DNA of 64,000 bases from Eikenella corrodens. Lineage in GTDB: Bacteria > Pseudomonadota > Gammaproteobacteria > Burkholderiales > Neisseriaceae. Where the stretch lies: NCBI RefSeq assembly GCF_003990355.1, contig NZ_CP034670.1, forward strand, positions 1,860,001 through 1,924,000. Direction: 5' to 3'. A program made the translations under genes and the position numbers. Below the pieces are notes generated by a model. That model had not been told where the DNA came from. It did not search any database and saw only the letters and a list, made by a program, of their open reading frames with translations. Below are positions 44,157 through 53,765 of the stretch, piece after piece (the stretch's first letter is position 1; the number at the start of each line of letters is the position of its first letter).

Positions 44157-44312
44157 TTTCAGGTAGCCCCACTGGAAAGGCTACCTGAAATTTATAGCCG
44201 TCCCTCCGCCGTATAACAAGCCAAATTGGCATTCGATACCAATCGGCAAACCGCAGGCAATACAGAAACGGCAAGGCAAACCAACGTCGTATCATGCCGG
44301 TTTGGAACGGCC
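44157..44312. repeat. Inverted uptake sequences and degraded Correia-like repeat
   Basis: TTTCAGGTAGCC and GGCTACCTGAAA (44157-44190) form a hairpin after the methyltransferase gene. A decayed Correia-like stretch (CCAAATTGGCATTCGAT to TATCATGCCGGTTTGG, about 44212-44312) follows. Confidence 0.5.
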
Positions 44313-44354
44313 GGGCAACAAAAAAGCAGCCCTCCGGCTGCCTTCCCATGAAAC

Positions 44355-44431
44355 TGGCGCACCCAACAGGGATCGAACCTGTGACCTTCAGCTTCGGAAA
44401 CTGACACTCTATCCAACTGAGCTATGGGTGC
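44355..44431 (-). tRNA. tRNA-Arg, anticodon CCG
   Basis: On the minus strand the sequence folds as a cloverleaf: acceptor GCACCCA with TGGGTGC, a D-arm with AGCTCAGTTGG, anticodon stem TCAGT/GCTGA around the loop TTCCGAA (anticodon CCG, reading CGG), and a T-arm with AGGTTCGATCC. The 3' CCA is encoded. It lies in the spacer between the methyltransferase gene and cycB. No promoter was assigned. Confidence 0.93.
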
Positions 44432-44712
44432 GAGAAGCGCGTAAGATTAACCCAAAACCGGCGCAAAGGCAAAAAATTTTGTCTCCTTCCGGCGGCAAAG
44501 CGGCACAGAATAGGATTTTACGATTGGAAGCCATAAGCGAATTCAGTATAATTTCGCACAATCTTACAAACCGAAACCCAATCCGTATAAGCCGGCTTGG
44601 GCGCCAATCCTAAAAAGCATTCAATAACTTGATTAGGCGAAGGTTTCACACCAACCAACAAGCATGCGCACCGCATGCGCCCATAGCGACCACAAACCAT
44701 AAAGCCCATACC

Positions 44713-45516
44713 ATGAACATCACTGCCAACAACATCAAAGGCTCAGCCGCCACTACCTTCATCGGCGGCCTGTTCGTTTTGCTGATCACCCTCTTCCTCC
44801 TGATTAAGCTTGCCACCACCGGCTACTACAGCAACGTTTCCGATATGCAGCCCAGCGCCGTGGAAACCCGCATCCAGCCCATCGGCCGCCTCACCATGGG
44901 CGACGGTACGCCCGTAGGCGAACGCGAAGGCAAGCAAGTGTTCGACAAAGTCTGCATCCAATGCCACGGCGCCGACAAAAACGTCGCCTTCGCCCCCAAA
45001 GTCACCCACAACGACGAATGGAGCGCCCGCATCGCCAAAGGCTTCGACACCCTCGTTTCCCACGCTGTAAACGGCTTCAATGGCGCAGGCCAAATGCCCG
45101 CGCGCGGCGGCGACAGCACCCTCACCGACGACGAAGTTGCCCGCGCCGTGGCCTATATGGCCAACCAATCCGGCGGCAACTTCACCGCCCCCGCCGTGCA
45201 AAAAGGCGATGCCGCCGCTTCCGGTGCAGCCGCTTCCGCTCCCGCAGGCAAATCTGCCTCAGCCAATGGCGAAGCCGTGTTCAACAAACTCTGCATCGCC
45301 TGCCACGCCGCCAACTCCGCCTTCCCCAACTCGCCCAAGATCACCCATAACGACCAATGGGCACCGCGCCTCAAACAAGGCCGCGCCACCTTGGTGCAGC
45401 ATGCCATCCAAGGCTTCAAAACCATGCCCGCCCGCGGCGGCGATGCCAACCTGAGCGATGCCGACGTGGAAGCCGCCGTGGTGTATATGGCCAACCAATC
45501 CGGCGGCAAACTGTGA
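44713..45516 (+). CDS. cycB: Di-heme cytochrome c5
   Basis: From the ATG at 44713 the protein has 267 residues. An N-terminal membrane segment (about 15-36) anchors two class I cytochrome c5 domains facing the periplasm. The heme motifs are CIQCH (about 81) and CIACH (about 196), and each domain ends with MPARGGD followed by AYMANQSGG or VYMANQSGG. An alanine/proline linker joins the domains. In Neisseria the homologous c5 donates electrons to cbb3 oxidase and nitrite reductase. The ~280 bp upstream contain no other gene. Confidence 0.93.
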   Translation: MNITANNIKGSAATTFIGGLFVLLITLFLLIKLATTGYYSNVSDMQPSAVETRIQPIGRLTMGDGTPVGEREGKQVFDKVCIQCHGADKNVAFAPKVTHNDEWSARIAKGFDTLVSHAVNGFNGAGQMPARGGDSTLTDDEVARAVAYMANQSGGNFTAPAVQKGDAAASGAAASAPAGKSASANGEAVFNKLCIACHAANSAFPNSPKITHNDQWAPRLKQGRATLVQHAIQGFKTMPARGGDANLSDADVEAAVVYMANQSGGKL

Positions 45517-45535
45517 GAGCCTCCCCTGCATAAGC

Positions 45536-45565
45536 AAGGCTACCTGAAAATTTCAGGTAGCCTTT
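45536..45565 (+). terminator. Uptake-sequence palindrome after cycB
   Basis: AAGGCTACCTGAAAA joins TTTCAGGTAGCCTTT to form a nearly perfect hairpin 20 bp past the stop. The 340-bp region 45517-45856 holds this, another such hairpin at 45793-45838, and no gene. Confidence 0.8.
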
Positions 45566-45792
45566 ATTTCGCTAATCAAGCGGCCGGGCTATCCTGCCGC
45601 TTGCAAAAATGTCGCCATCCGTCGCTCGAATGCCCGCACTGCCTGCCAATCAGCATGCAGCACCCTACACAATTGCACTTAGCGGTAGTTATTCAACGGC
45701 CGGCAGCGCACGCCATCCAACTTATCCCAGCCGACGTAGGCCTACAAACCACGCCGGTTAAACAGGAAATAGCCCTTGCTTCCAAAATCATA

Positions 45793-45838
45793 AAAGGCTA
45801 CCTGAAACCTCTCCAAACCGGTTTTCAGGTAGCCTTTT
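45793..45838 (-). terminator. Uptake-sequence hairpin after the zinc-ribbon gene
   Basis: AAAGGCTACCTGAAA pairs with TTTCAGGTAGCCTTT over a 15-nt loop, 18 bp past the minus-strand gene. Confidence 0.7.
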
Positions 45839-45856
45839 CACTTTCGACGCCGTAAT

Positions 45857-46672
45857 TTAATGCTTCATAATCAGCAAATAGTAAAACAGCTGCATAATTA
45901 ATACCGTGAGCGCGGCCAGAGAAGCCAGCGTCCAGTTGAATTCGCTGTGTACGGCGGCGGCAGATGCGGGAGTATTCGGGGGGCTGGAAGGCGCAGCGAG
46001 CAGATTATCGGCGGGCTGGTCGATAACAGCGGGCAGTTTGGCTGCGGCAGGCAGCTGGATGCCGCCGGGATCGCGGCCGGACATCAAGTTGAATACCAAG
46101 CTCTCGGCCTGGATGTGGATGTTTTGGGTTTGCCCATGGCCGGCGGCGGCAGATTGTGCGCTTTTGAGCAGGGTGTCGATGCTGGGCAGCACGGTGGGCG
46201 GCGGCGGGGTGGAAGCGGAGCGTTGCAACAGGGCTTCGATGGCATCGGCGCTGTTGGCAGTACGCTCGGCTTCGGCCAGTTTGAAGGGCATGGCTTGGCC
46301 GGTGTCGTTATCCAAGGCCATGCGCTGGCGGCGCAGGCGGCTGTCGATTTCGTCCAGCTCGGCGGCCAGCGGTTTTTTCTGGGTATGCAGAGGCTCGTCG
46401 GCATCCTGCCCGGCCTGCTGTGCGGCCAAGGCGGCAGATTGTTGTTTGAGGCGGGCGAGTTTTTCGCGCAGGGGCATTTTGGCGTGAATCACGTCTTCCT
46501 GCAGAATTTCAGCCTGGGCGGCCGGGGCACTCTGGGCTTTCGGCTTGCGCGCTACGGTAAAGGCATGTCGGCACTGGCTGCACTGCACCCGCCCGTTGGC
46601 TGCCTGCAAATCGGCTACGGCATAATGATTTTCCGCTTGGCAGCGGGGGCAACTGAGTTTGACGGTTTTCAT
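45857..46672 (-). CDS. Zinc-ribbon membrane protein of unknown function
   Basis: From the ATG at 46672 the protein has 271 residues. It opens with an MJ0042-type zinc ribbon using the cysteine pairs SCPRCQ and QCSQCRHAF (about 8-35). A long low-complexity middle with coiled-coil character (LREKLARLKQQSAALAAQQAG; AELDEIDSRLRRQRMAL) follows. The single C-terminal membrane helix LASLAALTVLIMQLFYYLLI suggests a tail-anchored protein. It lies downstream of prmA on the same strand, an arrangement also seen in other Neisseriaceae. Function unknown. Confidence 0.75.
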   Translation of the reverse strand: MKTVKLSCPRCQAENHYAVADLQAANGRVQCSQCRHAFTVARKPKAQSAPAAQAEILQEDVIHAKMPLREKLARLKQQSAALAAQQAGQDADEPLHTQKKPLAAELDEIDSRLRRQRMALDNDTGQAMPFKLAEAERTANSADAIEALLQRSASTPPPPTVLPSIDTLLKSAQSAAAGHGQTQNIHIQAESLVFNLMSGRDPGGIQLPAAAKLPAVIDQPADNLLAAPSSPPNTPASAAAVHSEFNWTLASLAALTVLIMQLFYYLLIMKH

Positions 46673-46922
46673 GTGTCGGCAATCCAAATACTGATGTTTC
46701 GACCGCTATTTTAAGAAAATTAATGCACTTTTACCATTTTCAGGTAGCCTTTTAGCGGCTAACTGTCGGTTTTTTGTATATTTTACAGAAAGTCCGTGTC
46801 GGCGGAACCCTCCCGCCAAACCATTTGCCGTGAATTTAGCCGTTTCAAAAAAGAAGGATACGCGGCATTGGCTTGTCCGGTTTTGCCCCTATTCGAAACG
46901 GCTCTATGGCACGGCCGGCGGG

Positions 46923-47816
46923 TTATCCGGCTTTGCGTACGCCCACCAAACGCACCCAGCCGCCTTCGGCAACCGGCGGCTGCATATCGAACCATTCGCT
47001 ATAGATGCCGTTTAGCTCTTCGGCCTGCTCTTCCAGAATGCCGGAAAGCACAATCCGCCCGCCCGCCTTGGTACGCGAGGCCAGCATGCCGCCCAACAGG
47101 CGCAGCGGATTAGCCAGAATATTGGCCACCACCACATCGTATCCCGCTTCCGGCAAGTTGTCGGGCAGGAAAAAACGGGCGGCGGCTTCGTTTTGCTCGG
47201 CATTGCTGCGGCTGGCAATGATGGCCTGCTCGTCGATATCCACGCCGTCGGCATCGGCAGCGCCAAGTTTGAGCGCGGCAATGGCCAAAATGCCGGAGCC
47301 GCAGCCGTAGTCGAGCACGCGGTCGGCAGCTTGGATATTTTCATCGAGCCATTGCAGGCACAAGCGGGTGGTGGGGTGGCTGCCCGTGCCGAAAGCCAAG
47401 CCGGGATCGAGCCGCAGGTTGACGGCCGATTGGTCGGCAATATCGTGCCAGGTGGGCACTATCCACAGCCGGCCGGAAATGCGGATGGGATCAAACTGCG
47501 ATTGCGTGAGGCGTACCCAATCCTGCTCCGGCAGCTGCTCGATGCGGTAGGGCGGCACTTCCAACCGGCATTCCTTGGCTGCAGCCGCCACGGCAGCGGC
47601 TACGTTGCATTGGTCGTTAAACAAGGCGATCACCAAGCTGCGCTGCCAAATTTGGCCGCTTTCTTCGCCCGGCTCGCCAAAAATAGCCTGTTCTTCGTCT
47701 GTGCCGGCGTAGGCATCTTCAATCGCAGCCGACAATGCGCCGGCCGTCATTAACGCATCGGAAAACTGCTCGGCACGGTCGGCACCAATCGGAATACTGG
47801 CTTGTTGGTAGGGCAT
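46923..47816 (-). CDS. prmA: Ribosomal protein L11 methyltransferase
   Basis: From the ATG at 47816 (GAAAGAAATGCG upstream) the protein has 297 residues. PrmA trimethylates the amino terminus and lysines of ribosomal protein L11 with SAM. The N-terminal substrate-binding domain (about 1-95) leads to the linker PTWHD, then LDPGLAFGTGSHPTTRLCL, the SAM motif VLDYGCGSGILAIAALKLGA (about 163-182) and VVANILANPL (about 230). The length matches the family. Confidence 0.94.
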   Translation of the reverse strand: MPYQQASIPIGADRAEQFSDALMTAGALSAAIEDAYAGTDEEQAIFGEPGEESGQIWQRSLVIALFNDQCNVAAAVAAAAKECRLEVPPYRIEQLPEQDWVRLTQSQFDPIRISGRLWIVPTWHDIADQSAVNLRLDPGLAFGTGSHPTTRLCLQWLDENIQAADRVLDYGCGSGILAIAALKLGAADADGVDIDEQAIIASRSNAEQNEAAARFFLPDNLPEAGYDVVVANILANPLRLLGGMLASRTKAGGRIVLSGILEEQAEELNGIYSEWFDMQPPVAEGGWVRLVGVRKAG

Positions 47817-48019
47817 AATCGCATTTCTTTCAAATGGTAAGGGCGCGTATTGTATAGCAAGCCGCCGCCCTTCCGCCAGCCGACGGCGCTTGCAGGCTAC
47901 CTGAAAGCAGATGCAGCATACCTCAGCAAAACCGACTGCCGCCATTTTCAGGTAGCCTCATCTTGGCGTTTGCCTATACAATATTCCATCTTTAGAACAG
48001 GCTACCTGAAAGCACACAC

Positions 48020-48520
48020 ATGCCGCGCGAATTCCAACTTTTCAACTTGCCCGCGCAATTCGACCTCGATCCCGCCGCGCTGGAGCAAACCTACCGCCAA
48101 CTGGCCGCCCGCTTCCATCCCGACAAAACCGCCACCGCTTCCGCCTTCGAGCAGAAACAGGCCGTGATGATGGCCGCCGCCGTAAACGAAGCCTACCGCC
48201 GCCTCAGCCGGCCGCTGGAGCGCGCCGTTTTGCTGCTGCAGGTACAAGGTATTCAGGCCGATTCCGAAGAGCGCACCGCCTTCGACCCCGAGTTTCTGAT
48301 GCAGCAAATGGAATGGCGCGAAGAGCTGGCCGCAGCCCGCGCTGCAAATTCCACCGAACGGCTTGCTGCGCTGGATAGCCAAGTGGCTGCCGAAGAGGCT
48401 CGGCTGCTGGCCAAACTCAGCACCGCCTTTCGGCAGGCAGACTACGCCCAAGCCGCCGAACTGGTGCCGCAAGGCCGTTTCCTCGATAAAATCCGACAGG
48501 AAATCCACGCTGCGTTGTAA
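48020..48520 (+). CDS. hscB: Fe-S cluster assembly co-chaperone HscB
   Basis: This 166-residue J-protein stimulates HscA and recruits the scaffold IscU. The J domain (about 1-75) has LPAQFDLDPAALEQTYRQLAARFHPDKTA with the HPD motif near 37, and the C-terminal IscU-binding helices include EFLMQQMEWREELAAA. Other isc genes are not in this window. An uptake sequence lies right before the start, and a hairpin of the same sequence follows the stop. Confidence 0.93.
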   Translation: MPREFQLFNLPAQFDLDPAALEQTYRQLAARFHPDKTATASAFEQKQAVMMAAAVNEAYRRLSRPLERAVLLLQVQGIQADSEERTAFDPEFLMQQMEWREELAAARAANSTERLAALDSQVAAEEARLLAKLSTAFRQADYAQAAELVPQGRFLDKIRQEIHAAL

Positions 48521-48541
48521 TCCTGAAAAGGCTGCCTGAAA

Positions 48542-48575
48542 AGAAGGCTACCTGAAACTTTCAGGTAGCCTTCTT
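48542..48575 (+). terminator. Uptake-sequence hairpin after hscB
   Basis: AGAAGGCTACCTGAAA pairs with TTTCAGGTAGCCTTCT, 22 bp after the hscB stop. Confidence 0.75.
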
Positions 48576-48706
48576 CATAACAATACTGCTCCGCTGCCGC
48601 CCCGCCAGGCCACAAAAGGCTACCTGAAACCCCAGCACGCCCCGCAGCAAGCGCACGCATTAGCGCTATAATCTCCCTTTTGCCCGCGCTTTTTTCAGGT
48701 AGTCTC

Positions 48707-50734
48707 ATGGACATCATCCAATACCCCAATTCCCCTTTCAAACTCCACCAACCCTTCCCGCCCGCGGGCGACCAGCCCACCGCCATTGCCGGCCTGCTCG
48801 AAGGGCTTTCAGACGGTTTGGCCTATCAAACCTTGCTCGGCGTAACCGGTTCGGGCAAAACCTACACCATGGCGAACGTCATCGCGCAAAGCGGCCGCCC
48901 CGCCATCATCATGGCGCACAACAAAACCCTTGCCGCCCAGCTCTACGCCGAAATGCGCGAGTTTTTCCCCGAAAACGCGGTGGAATATTTCGTGTCCTAC
49001 TACGACTATTACCAGCCCGAAGCCTATGTGCCCAGCCGCGACTTGTTCATCGAAAAAGACAGCGCAATCAACGAACACATCGAGCAAATGCGCCTTTCCG
49101 CCACCAAAAACCTGATGACGCGCGACGACGTGATTATCGTCGCCACCGTGTCCGCCATTTACGGTATCGGCGACCCGACCGAGTATCAACAAATGGTGTT
49201 GTCCGTCAAAGAAGGCGACACCATCGAGCAGCGCGACATCATCGCCACGCTCGTTTCCATGCAGTACGAACGCGGCGATTTAGACTTCAAACGCGGCAGC
49301 TTCCGCGTACGCGGCGACGTGATTGACGTGTACCCCGCCGAAAGCTCCGAAAACGCCTTGCGCATCAGCCTGTTTGACGACGAAATCGACCGCCTCGATA
49401 TGTTTGATCCCCTTTCAGGCAGCCTGCACCAGCGCGTCGGCCGCTACACCGTCTTCCCATCCAGCCACTACGTTACCCCGCGCGACACCGTATTGCGCGC
49501 CTGCGAGTCCATCAAAGAAGAATTGCGCGAACGCATCGAATTTTTCGCCCGCGAACAACGCCCCGTCGAGCAACAACGCATCGAACAGCGCACCCGTTTC
49601 GACCTCGAAATGCTCTACGAAATGGGCTTCTGCAAAGGCATCGAAAACTATTCCCGCCACTTCTCCGGCAAAAAAGAAGGCGAACCGCCGCCCACGCTGA
49701 TGGACTACCTGCCCGATAACGCCATCATGTTCATCGACGAAAGCCACGTTACCGTTACCCAAATCGGCGGCATGTACAAAGGCGACGCCTCGCGCAAGCA
49801 AAACCTCGTGGATTACGGCTTCCGCCTACCTTCCGCCCGCGACAACCGCCCGCTCAAATTCCACGAATTTGAAAAAGTCATGCCGCAAACCGTCTTCGTT
49901 TCCGCCACCCCCGCCAAATACGAAGAAGAACACGCCGGACAAGTGGTCGAACAAGTCGTCCGCCCCACAGGGCTGGTCGACCCCCAAATCATCATCCGCC
50001 CCGTCGCCACCCAAGTTGATGACTTAATGAGCGAAATCAACGACCGCATCCAAAAAGGCGAACGCGTACTCGTTACCACCCTCACCAAACGTATGGCGGA
50101 GCAACTCACCGACTACTACAGCGAACTCGGCATTAAAGTGCGCTACCTGCACAGCGACATCGACACCGTCGAGCGCGTTGAAATCATTAGAGATTTGCGG
50201 CTCGGACTATTTGACGTGCTGGTCGGCATCAACCTCTTGCGCGAAGGCCTCGACATCCCCGAAGTCTCCCTCGTCGCCATCCTCGACGCCGACAAAGAAG
50301 GCTTCCTGCGCTCGCACCGCAGCCTGATTCAAACCATAGGCCGCGCCGCGCGCAACGTGAACGGCGTCGCCATCCTGTACGCCGACAAAATCACCGACTC
50401 CATGAAGGCCGCCATCGACGAAACCGAACGCCGCCGCGAAAAACAGATGAAATTCAACGAAGAACACGGTATCGTGCCGCAGCAGATTAAAAAACAGGTC
50501 AAAGACATCATCGACGGCGTGTACCACGAAGAAGACGGCGGCAAAGGTCGTCTGAAAACCAAAAACAAGGTCAAAGTCGGCGAGATTCACAACGAAGAAG
50601 ACGCGATTAAAGAAATCGCCAAACTGGAAAAAGCCATGCAGCAGGCGGCTAGAGATTTGCAGTTTGAAGAAGCGGCTGTGTTGCGGGATAGGATTCGGGG
50701 GATTAAGGAGAATTTGTTGTTTGGGGCTGAGTAG
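48707..50734 (+). CDS. uvrB: Excinuclease ABC subunit B
   Basis: The ATG at 48707 gives 675 residues; an uptake-sequence variant precedes it. UvrB is the damage-verifying helicase of nucleotide excision repair. Walker A GVTGSGKTYTM (about 45-55), the beta-hairpin VSYYDYYQPEAYVP, the DESH box FIDESHVTV and helicase motif VI IQTIGRAARN are present. The C-terminal UVR domain binds UvrC. In the last third, AGGTCGTCTGAA (50545-50556, mucosa-group dialect) encodes GRLK. Together with a GGCAGCCTGCA word near 49430 this hints that the gene was exchanged with Neisseria or Kingella. Confidence 0.96.
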   Translation: MDIIQYPNSPFKLHQPFPPAGDQPTAIAGLLEGLSDGLAYQTLLGVTGSGKTYTMANVIAQSGRPAIIMAHNKTLAAQLYAEMREFFPENAVEYFVSYYDYYQPEAYVPSRDLFIEKDSAINEHIEQMRLSATKNLMTRDDVIIVATVSAIYGIGDPTEYQQMVLSVKEGDTIEQRDIIATLVSMQYERGDLDFKRGSFRVRGDVIDVYPAESSENALRISLFDDEIDRLDMFDPLSGSLHQRVGRYTVFPSSHYVTPRDTVLRACESIKEELRERIEFFAREQRPVEQQRIEQRTRFDLEMLYEMGFCKGIENYSRHFSGKKEGEPPPTLMDYLPDNAIMFIDESHVTVTQIGGMYKGDASRKQNLVDYGFRLPSARDNRPLKFHEFEKVMPQTVFVSATPAKYEEEHAGQVVEQVVRPTGLVDPQIIIRPVATQVDDLMSEINDRIQKGERVLVTTLTKRMAEQLTDYYSELGIKVRYLHSDIDTVERVEIIRDLRLGLFDVLVGINLLREGLDIPEVSLVAILDADKEGFLRSHRSLIQTIGRAARNVNGVAILYADKITDSMKAAIDETERRREKQMKFNEEHGIVPQQIKKQVKDIIDGVYHEEDGGKGRLKTKNKVKVGEIHNEEDAIKEIAKLEKAMQQAARDLQFEEAAVLRDRIRGIKENLLFGAE

Positions 50735-50767
50735 GTTTTATATAATTGATTTTATATAGGAATTTAA

Positions 50768-51125
50768 ATGGCAAAAATTGAAGGTTTCCGTATTAAAAAT
50801 TTTGGTTCACTTAAAGATGTTACATTGGGGGAAACTATGGAATCAACAGAAAAGTAAACCATTGACTCCACTAACTGCCGTAATTGGAAAAAATGGTGTG
50901 GAGAAAGGTACCATTTTTGATGCATTTGGTTTTCTATCGGATTGTTTGAAGTTTGGTGTAGAGGAAGCCTGCGATAAACAAGGAAGAGGTGGATATGAAC
51001 GTTTATTTTCTAAAGGTCAAGAAGGGAAAAAGGGATTGGGATATGGAATCTGTGTTTTCAGGCAGTCTGAAAATCTTCATCAAATATTTACAACAATTCT
51101 ACCGCATCTTTACATTCATTCCCCA
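50768..51125 (+). pseudogene. Broken AAA ATPase (RecF/OLD-like) fragment
   Basis: The first frame starts MAKIEGFRIKNFGSLKDVTLG, typical of AAA15/RecF-type ATPases, and stops early. After a one-base shift in a G5 run near 50829, the reading continues LTPLTAVIGKNGVEKGTIFDAFGFLSD. The P-loop should be GKNGxGKS/T but is GKNGVEKGT, so it is also mutated. The sequence resembling the ATPase ends near 51060 and the frame closes at 51125. Such ATPases are often parts of defence systems. This copy cannot work, and no partner gene is present. Confidence 0.7.
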
Positions 51126-51184
51126 TAATGGCTTTCTTATTACAGTGAATGAATGCACCTTTCTATTTTCAGGAAGATTGAGAA

Positions 51185-52585
51185 ATGTCAGAGAGAACCC
51201 ATCCAACCGTTTCGAGAATAGTGCGGACAGCGGTATTTGCAGCGGGCATCGCTATTGCGGTTTACGCCACGGATTTAATTGTAAAACAGTATCAAAAACA
51301 CAAAGCAGAAGAGCGGCGGCAGGCGCAGAGTTTGTTGGCGGAAACGGTTGCCGCACTGAAAAAACGCCTGCCGCCCCCCGAATCTCCGGATTTGGCGGAC
51401 AAAATGCCGCAGGATTTCAGCCCGTATCTGCGCTGGCAGGTATTGTACTATCCGCGTTTAAATGCCTATAAATACACGTTTCTGCCACGGTATAAATATA
51501 ACGACAGAGGCATCCCTACCGGATTGCGACCCACCGGTGCGACATCAGACTACATTCCCGATTTGCTGGAACGCCGCAGTATTTGGTTTAAAGCGGAAAA
51601 CGGACGCTGGCGGTGCTTTGCAGGCGTAAAGCCGTCTGTGCAGATTGCCGAATGCAGCGACAGGGAGGTTGTCAAAGGACTGACCATGGAGGACCACAGA
51701 CAGATTTTCCGGCAGAAAGCGGCAGATTGCGTCCGCGAAAAAATTGTGTGGAAACGCCAAGAAGAATATATTTACCGCATAAGCAACCAGACCTCTGCCG
51801 AAAACGTGTATTTGGATTTTGCCGGCGCACCACCGTCTGTCAGCCTGATTTTGTTGTCTGAAAAACCGACCAATTGGTATTTGGGCAATCTGCAACACAC
51901 AACAATCGAACAGATTGCCGGCTGGCATTCCGAATCGCTCGAAAAAGGAATACGGATTTTCGGTTTGCCGAATTACACTGCCGATAAAGACACATACACA
52001 CCGTTTGCCGACATACAGGAACTGCACGACGACTGCGTGCGGCTAAACCGCTACGACATCAATTTTTATCCGCCCGATTATGAGGGTAAGGATTTCGGCG
52101 AATGGTTTTTCAGGCAGCCTGAAAAGCAGTTTAACGCTATCGTGCTGACCGATGCCGCACCCAAAAACGCCTTATTCTCTGCCACTGCCAACGGAAGGCA
52201 GCCTGAAAATATGATGCTGCTCAACACGGTATCCAGATTTACCAACTCTGGCCGGGACACGGGCTTAACCGATGCGGCAATCAACAGCATTGAATGGCAA
52301 TGCAGCGACGGACAGCAGATTGCCGGATATAAAACACCAAGCATCCGGTGTGTGCCTTATCTGTCGGGAAAGCCGTTGCATGGAGAAACACAACAAGACC
52401 TGGGCGGGGTTGTCCTGTCAGACAACAAACTCAGACTGGAAGACTTCAAATGGTATGACCTTCCCGATTGGGCAAAGCGGCAACTGGAAACCGCTCCCCA
52501 AAGCAGCCTGAAAAAAGACACGGTTACGATAGACGGCAAGCCGTATCCTTTGACGTGTCTGGAGCTGCATGGATGTCCGAAATAG
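51185..52585 (+). CDS. Membrane-anchored protein of unknown function, 466 residues
   Basis: One N-terminal membrane helix (about 12-31, VRTAVFAAGIAIAVYATDLI) is followed by a short coiled coil and a large soluble domain, so it is probably exposed to the periplasm. The middle carries WYLGNLQHTTIEQIAGWHSES and the end has a disulfide-like CLELHGCPK. I do not recognise any family. Several TTCAGGCAGCCTGAAA-type words (about 52111 and 52197) belong to another uptake dialect, which suggests import. A weak GAAGATTGAGAA site lies before the ATG. It is flanked by a pseudogene and repeats. Confidence 0.6.
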   Translation: MSERTHPTVSRIVRTAVFAAGIAIAVYATDLIVKQYQKHKAEERRQAQSLLAETVAALKKRLPPPESPDLADKMPQDFSPYLRWQVLYYPRLNAYKYTFLPRYKYNDRGIPTGLRPTGATSDYIPDLLERRSIWFKAENGRWRCFAGVKPSVQIAECSDREVVKGLTMEDHRQIFRQKAADCVREKIVWKRQEEYIYRISNQTSAENVYLDFAGAPPSVSLILLSEKPTNWYLGNLQHTTIEQIAGWHSESLEKGIRIFGLPNYTADKDTYTPFADIQELHDDCVRLNRYDINFYPPDYEGKDFGEWFFRQPEKQFNAIVLTDAAPKNALFSATANGRQPENMMLLNTVSRFTNSGRDTGLTDAAINSIEWQCSDGQQIAGYKTPSIRCVPYLSGKPLHGETQQDLGGVVLSDNKLRLEDFKWYDLPDWAKRQLETAPQSSLKKDTVTIDGKPYPLTCLELHGCPK

Positions 52586-52905
52586 CAAGCCATAGCCTAC
52601 ATCCCCGCCAACTGCATGCGTAGCTGCACCACACACCCTACCTGCGGGTGGCACAAACTTTAAAACCACGGTGTAGGGTGTGTGCGGTATGCACGCACGC
52701 GTTCTTTGCGTGAGGCAGCCTGCACCTGCGTAGGCATAAATGCCCACCCTACATCTCCAAAAAAGCAGCCTGCACTTTGAAACCCTAAAGTGCAGGCTGC
52801 TTTTCCGTTGCACGGCATTTTCAGGTAGCCTGTAGGTACGATTAGCCGCAGCAAGCCGTAGCCTGCATCCCTACCAACTGCGTGCGTAGCGGCGCCACAC
52901 ACACT
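52584..52905. repeat. Dispersed ~220-bp repeat, one copy and one partial copy
   Basis: Copy R1 (52584-52805) contains GCAAGCCATAGCCT, CGTGCGTAGCTGCACC-like words, GGTGTAGGGTGTGTGCGG, GGCATAAATGCCCACCCTAC and ends in an inverted pair of AAGCAGCCTGCACTTT. Copy R2 (about 52849-52905) repeats only the first part and is cut by the Correia/IS insertion. A full relative lies at 54977-55205. Confidence 0.7.
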
Positions 52906-52910
52906 ATAGT

Positions 52911-53765
52911 AGACCTCTTGCGAAAATATTCATCCCATCGCATTAACCAGTCCTGCAATCAGATTTGCCCTTAACCCGAACCGTTTCCGCCTGTTGCGGT
53001 AAGGCAGCGACAATATTTTGAATATCTTCAGTTTCCTGTTGATGTGCTCGATGACGGTTCTGAGTTTGCCTAACCGCCTGTTCGCCTCTTTATCCTGTTT
53101 GTCCGGCGGATGACGTTTGGATTTCTTTTTCGGGGTCTGTAATCCGGTTTTGGCCAATCCTTGATAACCCTTATCCGCAATGACTATTTTGTAGGGATAA
53201 AGCTCTGCAAGGTGCCTCTTGGCTAAACGCATGTCATGCCGGGCACCCATCCCCGTCCGGATGCTGATGATTTTTTCCGTTTCCCTGCCGTATATGACCC
53301 GGATTTTAACCGTGTGCCGCCTTTTCTTGCCGCTGTAATACTGCCGCTGTTTTTTTGGGACGTTCAATCGGGCTTTCGGTAACGTCAATGATGACCGTTT
53401 GGTCGCCCGGATTCTTGTGCTTTGGCAGGGAGAAGCGTTTGCAACGGATGAGGGCGTCCTCGGTTTTACGGATGGTGCGGCAGACATTGCTTTCGGAAAG
53501 GCCGTAGATGGCGGCCAATTCGAGTTGGGTATGGTAATGGCGCAGATAGCTTAGGGTAAGCAGCAGTTGGTCTGCCAAACCGAGCGTATGCGGCCTGCCT
53601 GACTTGACCTTCCGGCTTTCTGCTTCTGTGGTGACTTGCAGCATTTCATGAAAAAGGACGGGCGTTACACCTGTGAGCCGTTTGAATTCCCTGTCGCTTC
53701 TTTGGATGAGGTTTTCGTATTTCATTTGGGAATTGTAAATCTTCAGGATACTTTCGCAAGAGGTC
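52911..53765 (-). mobile_element. IS5-family element with two-frame transposase
   Basis: The 855-bp element is bounded by AGACCTCTTGCGAAA and TTTCGCAAGAGGTCT. It sits in the first bases (TATAG/TGAATTAAC) of a Correia repeat, which it splits. The encoded transposase is in two overlapping frames. Confidence 0.85.
52930..53725 (-). CDS. IS5-family transposase, joined by -1 frameshift
   Basis: Frame A (53306-53725, 139 residues) has the DNA-binding region with LGLADQLLLTLSYLRHYHTQ and ends at the first DDE aspartate, TVIIDVTESPIERPKK. Frame B (to 52930) supplies YYSGKKRRHTVK, VIADKGYQGL and LRTVIEHINRKLKIFK. An A7 run (T7 on the plus strand, 53350-53356) lies exactly at the join (RPKK), so a programmed shift is likely. 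The product would have about 264 residues. This two-frame type is common in the IS427/IS1031-like groups of the family. Confidence 0.85.

Noticed and set aside
46796..47113. Plus-strand frame downstream of prmA
   Set aside because: Its second half lies antisense within prmA and its product is Arg/Ala-rich as in chance GC-rich frames.
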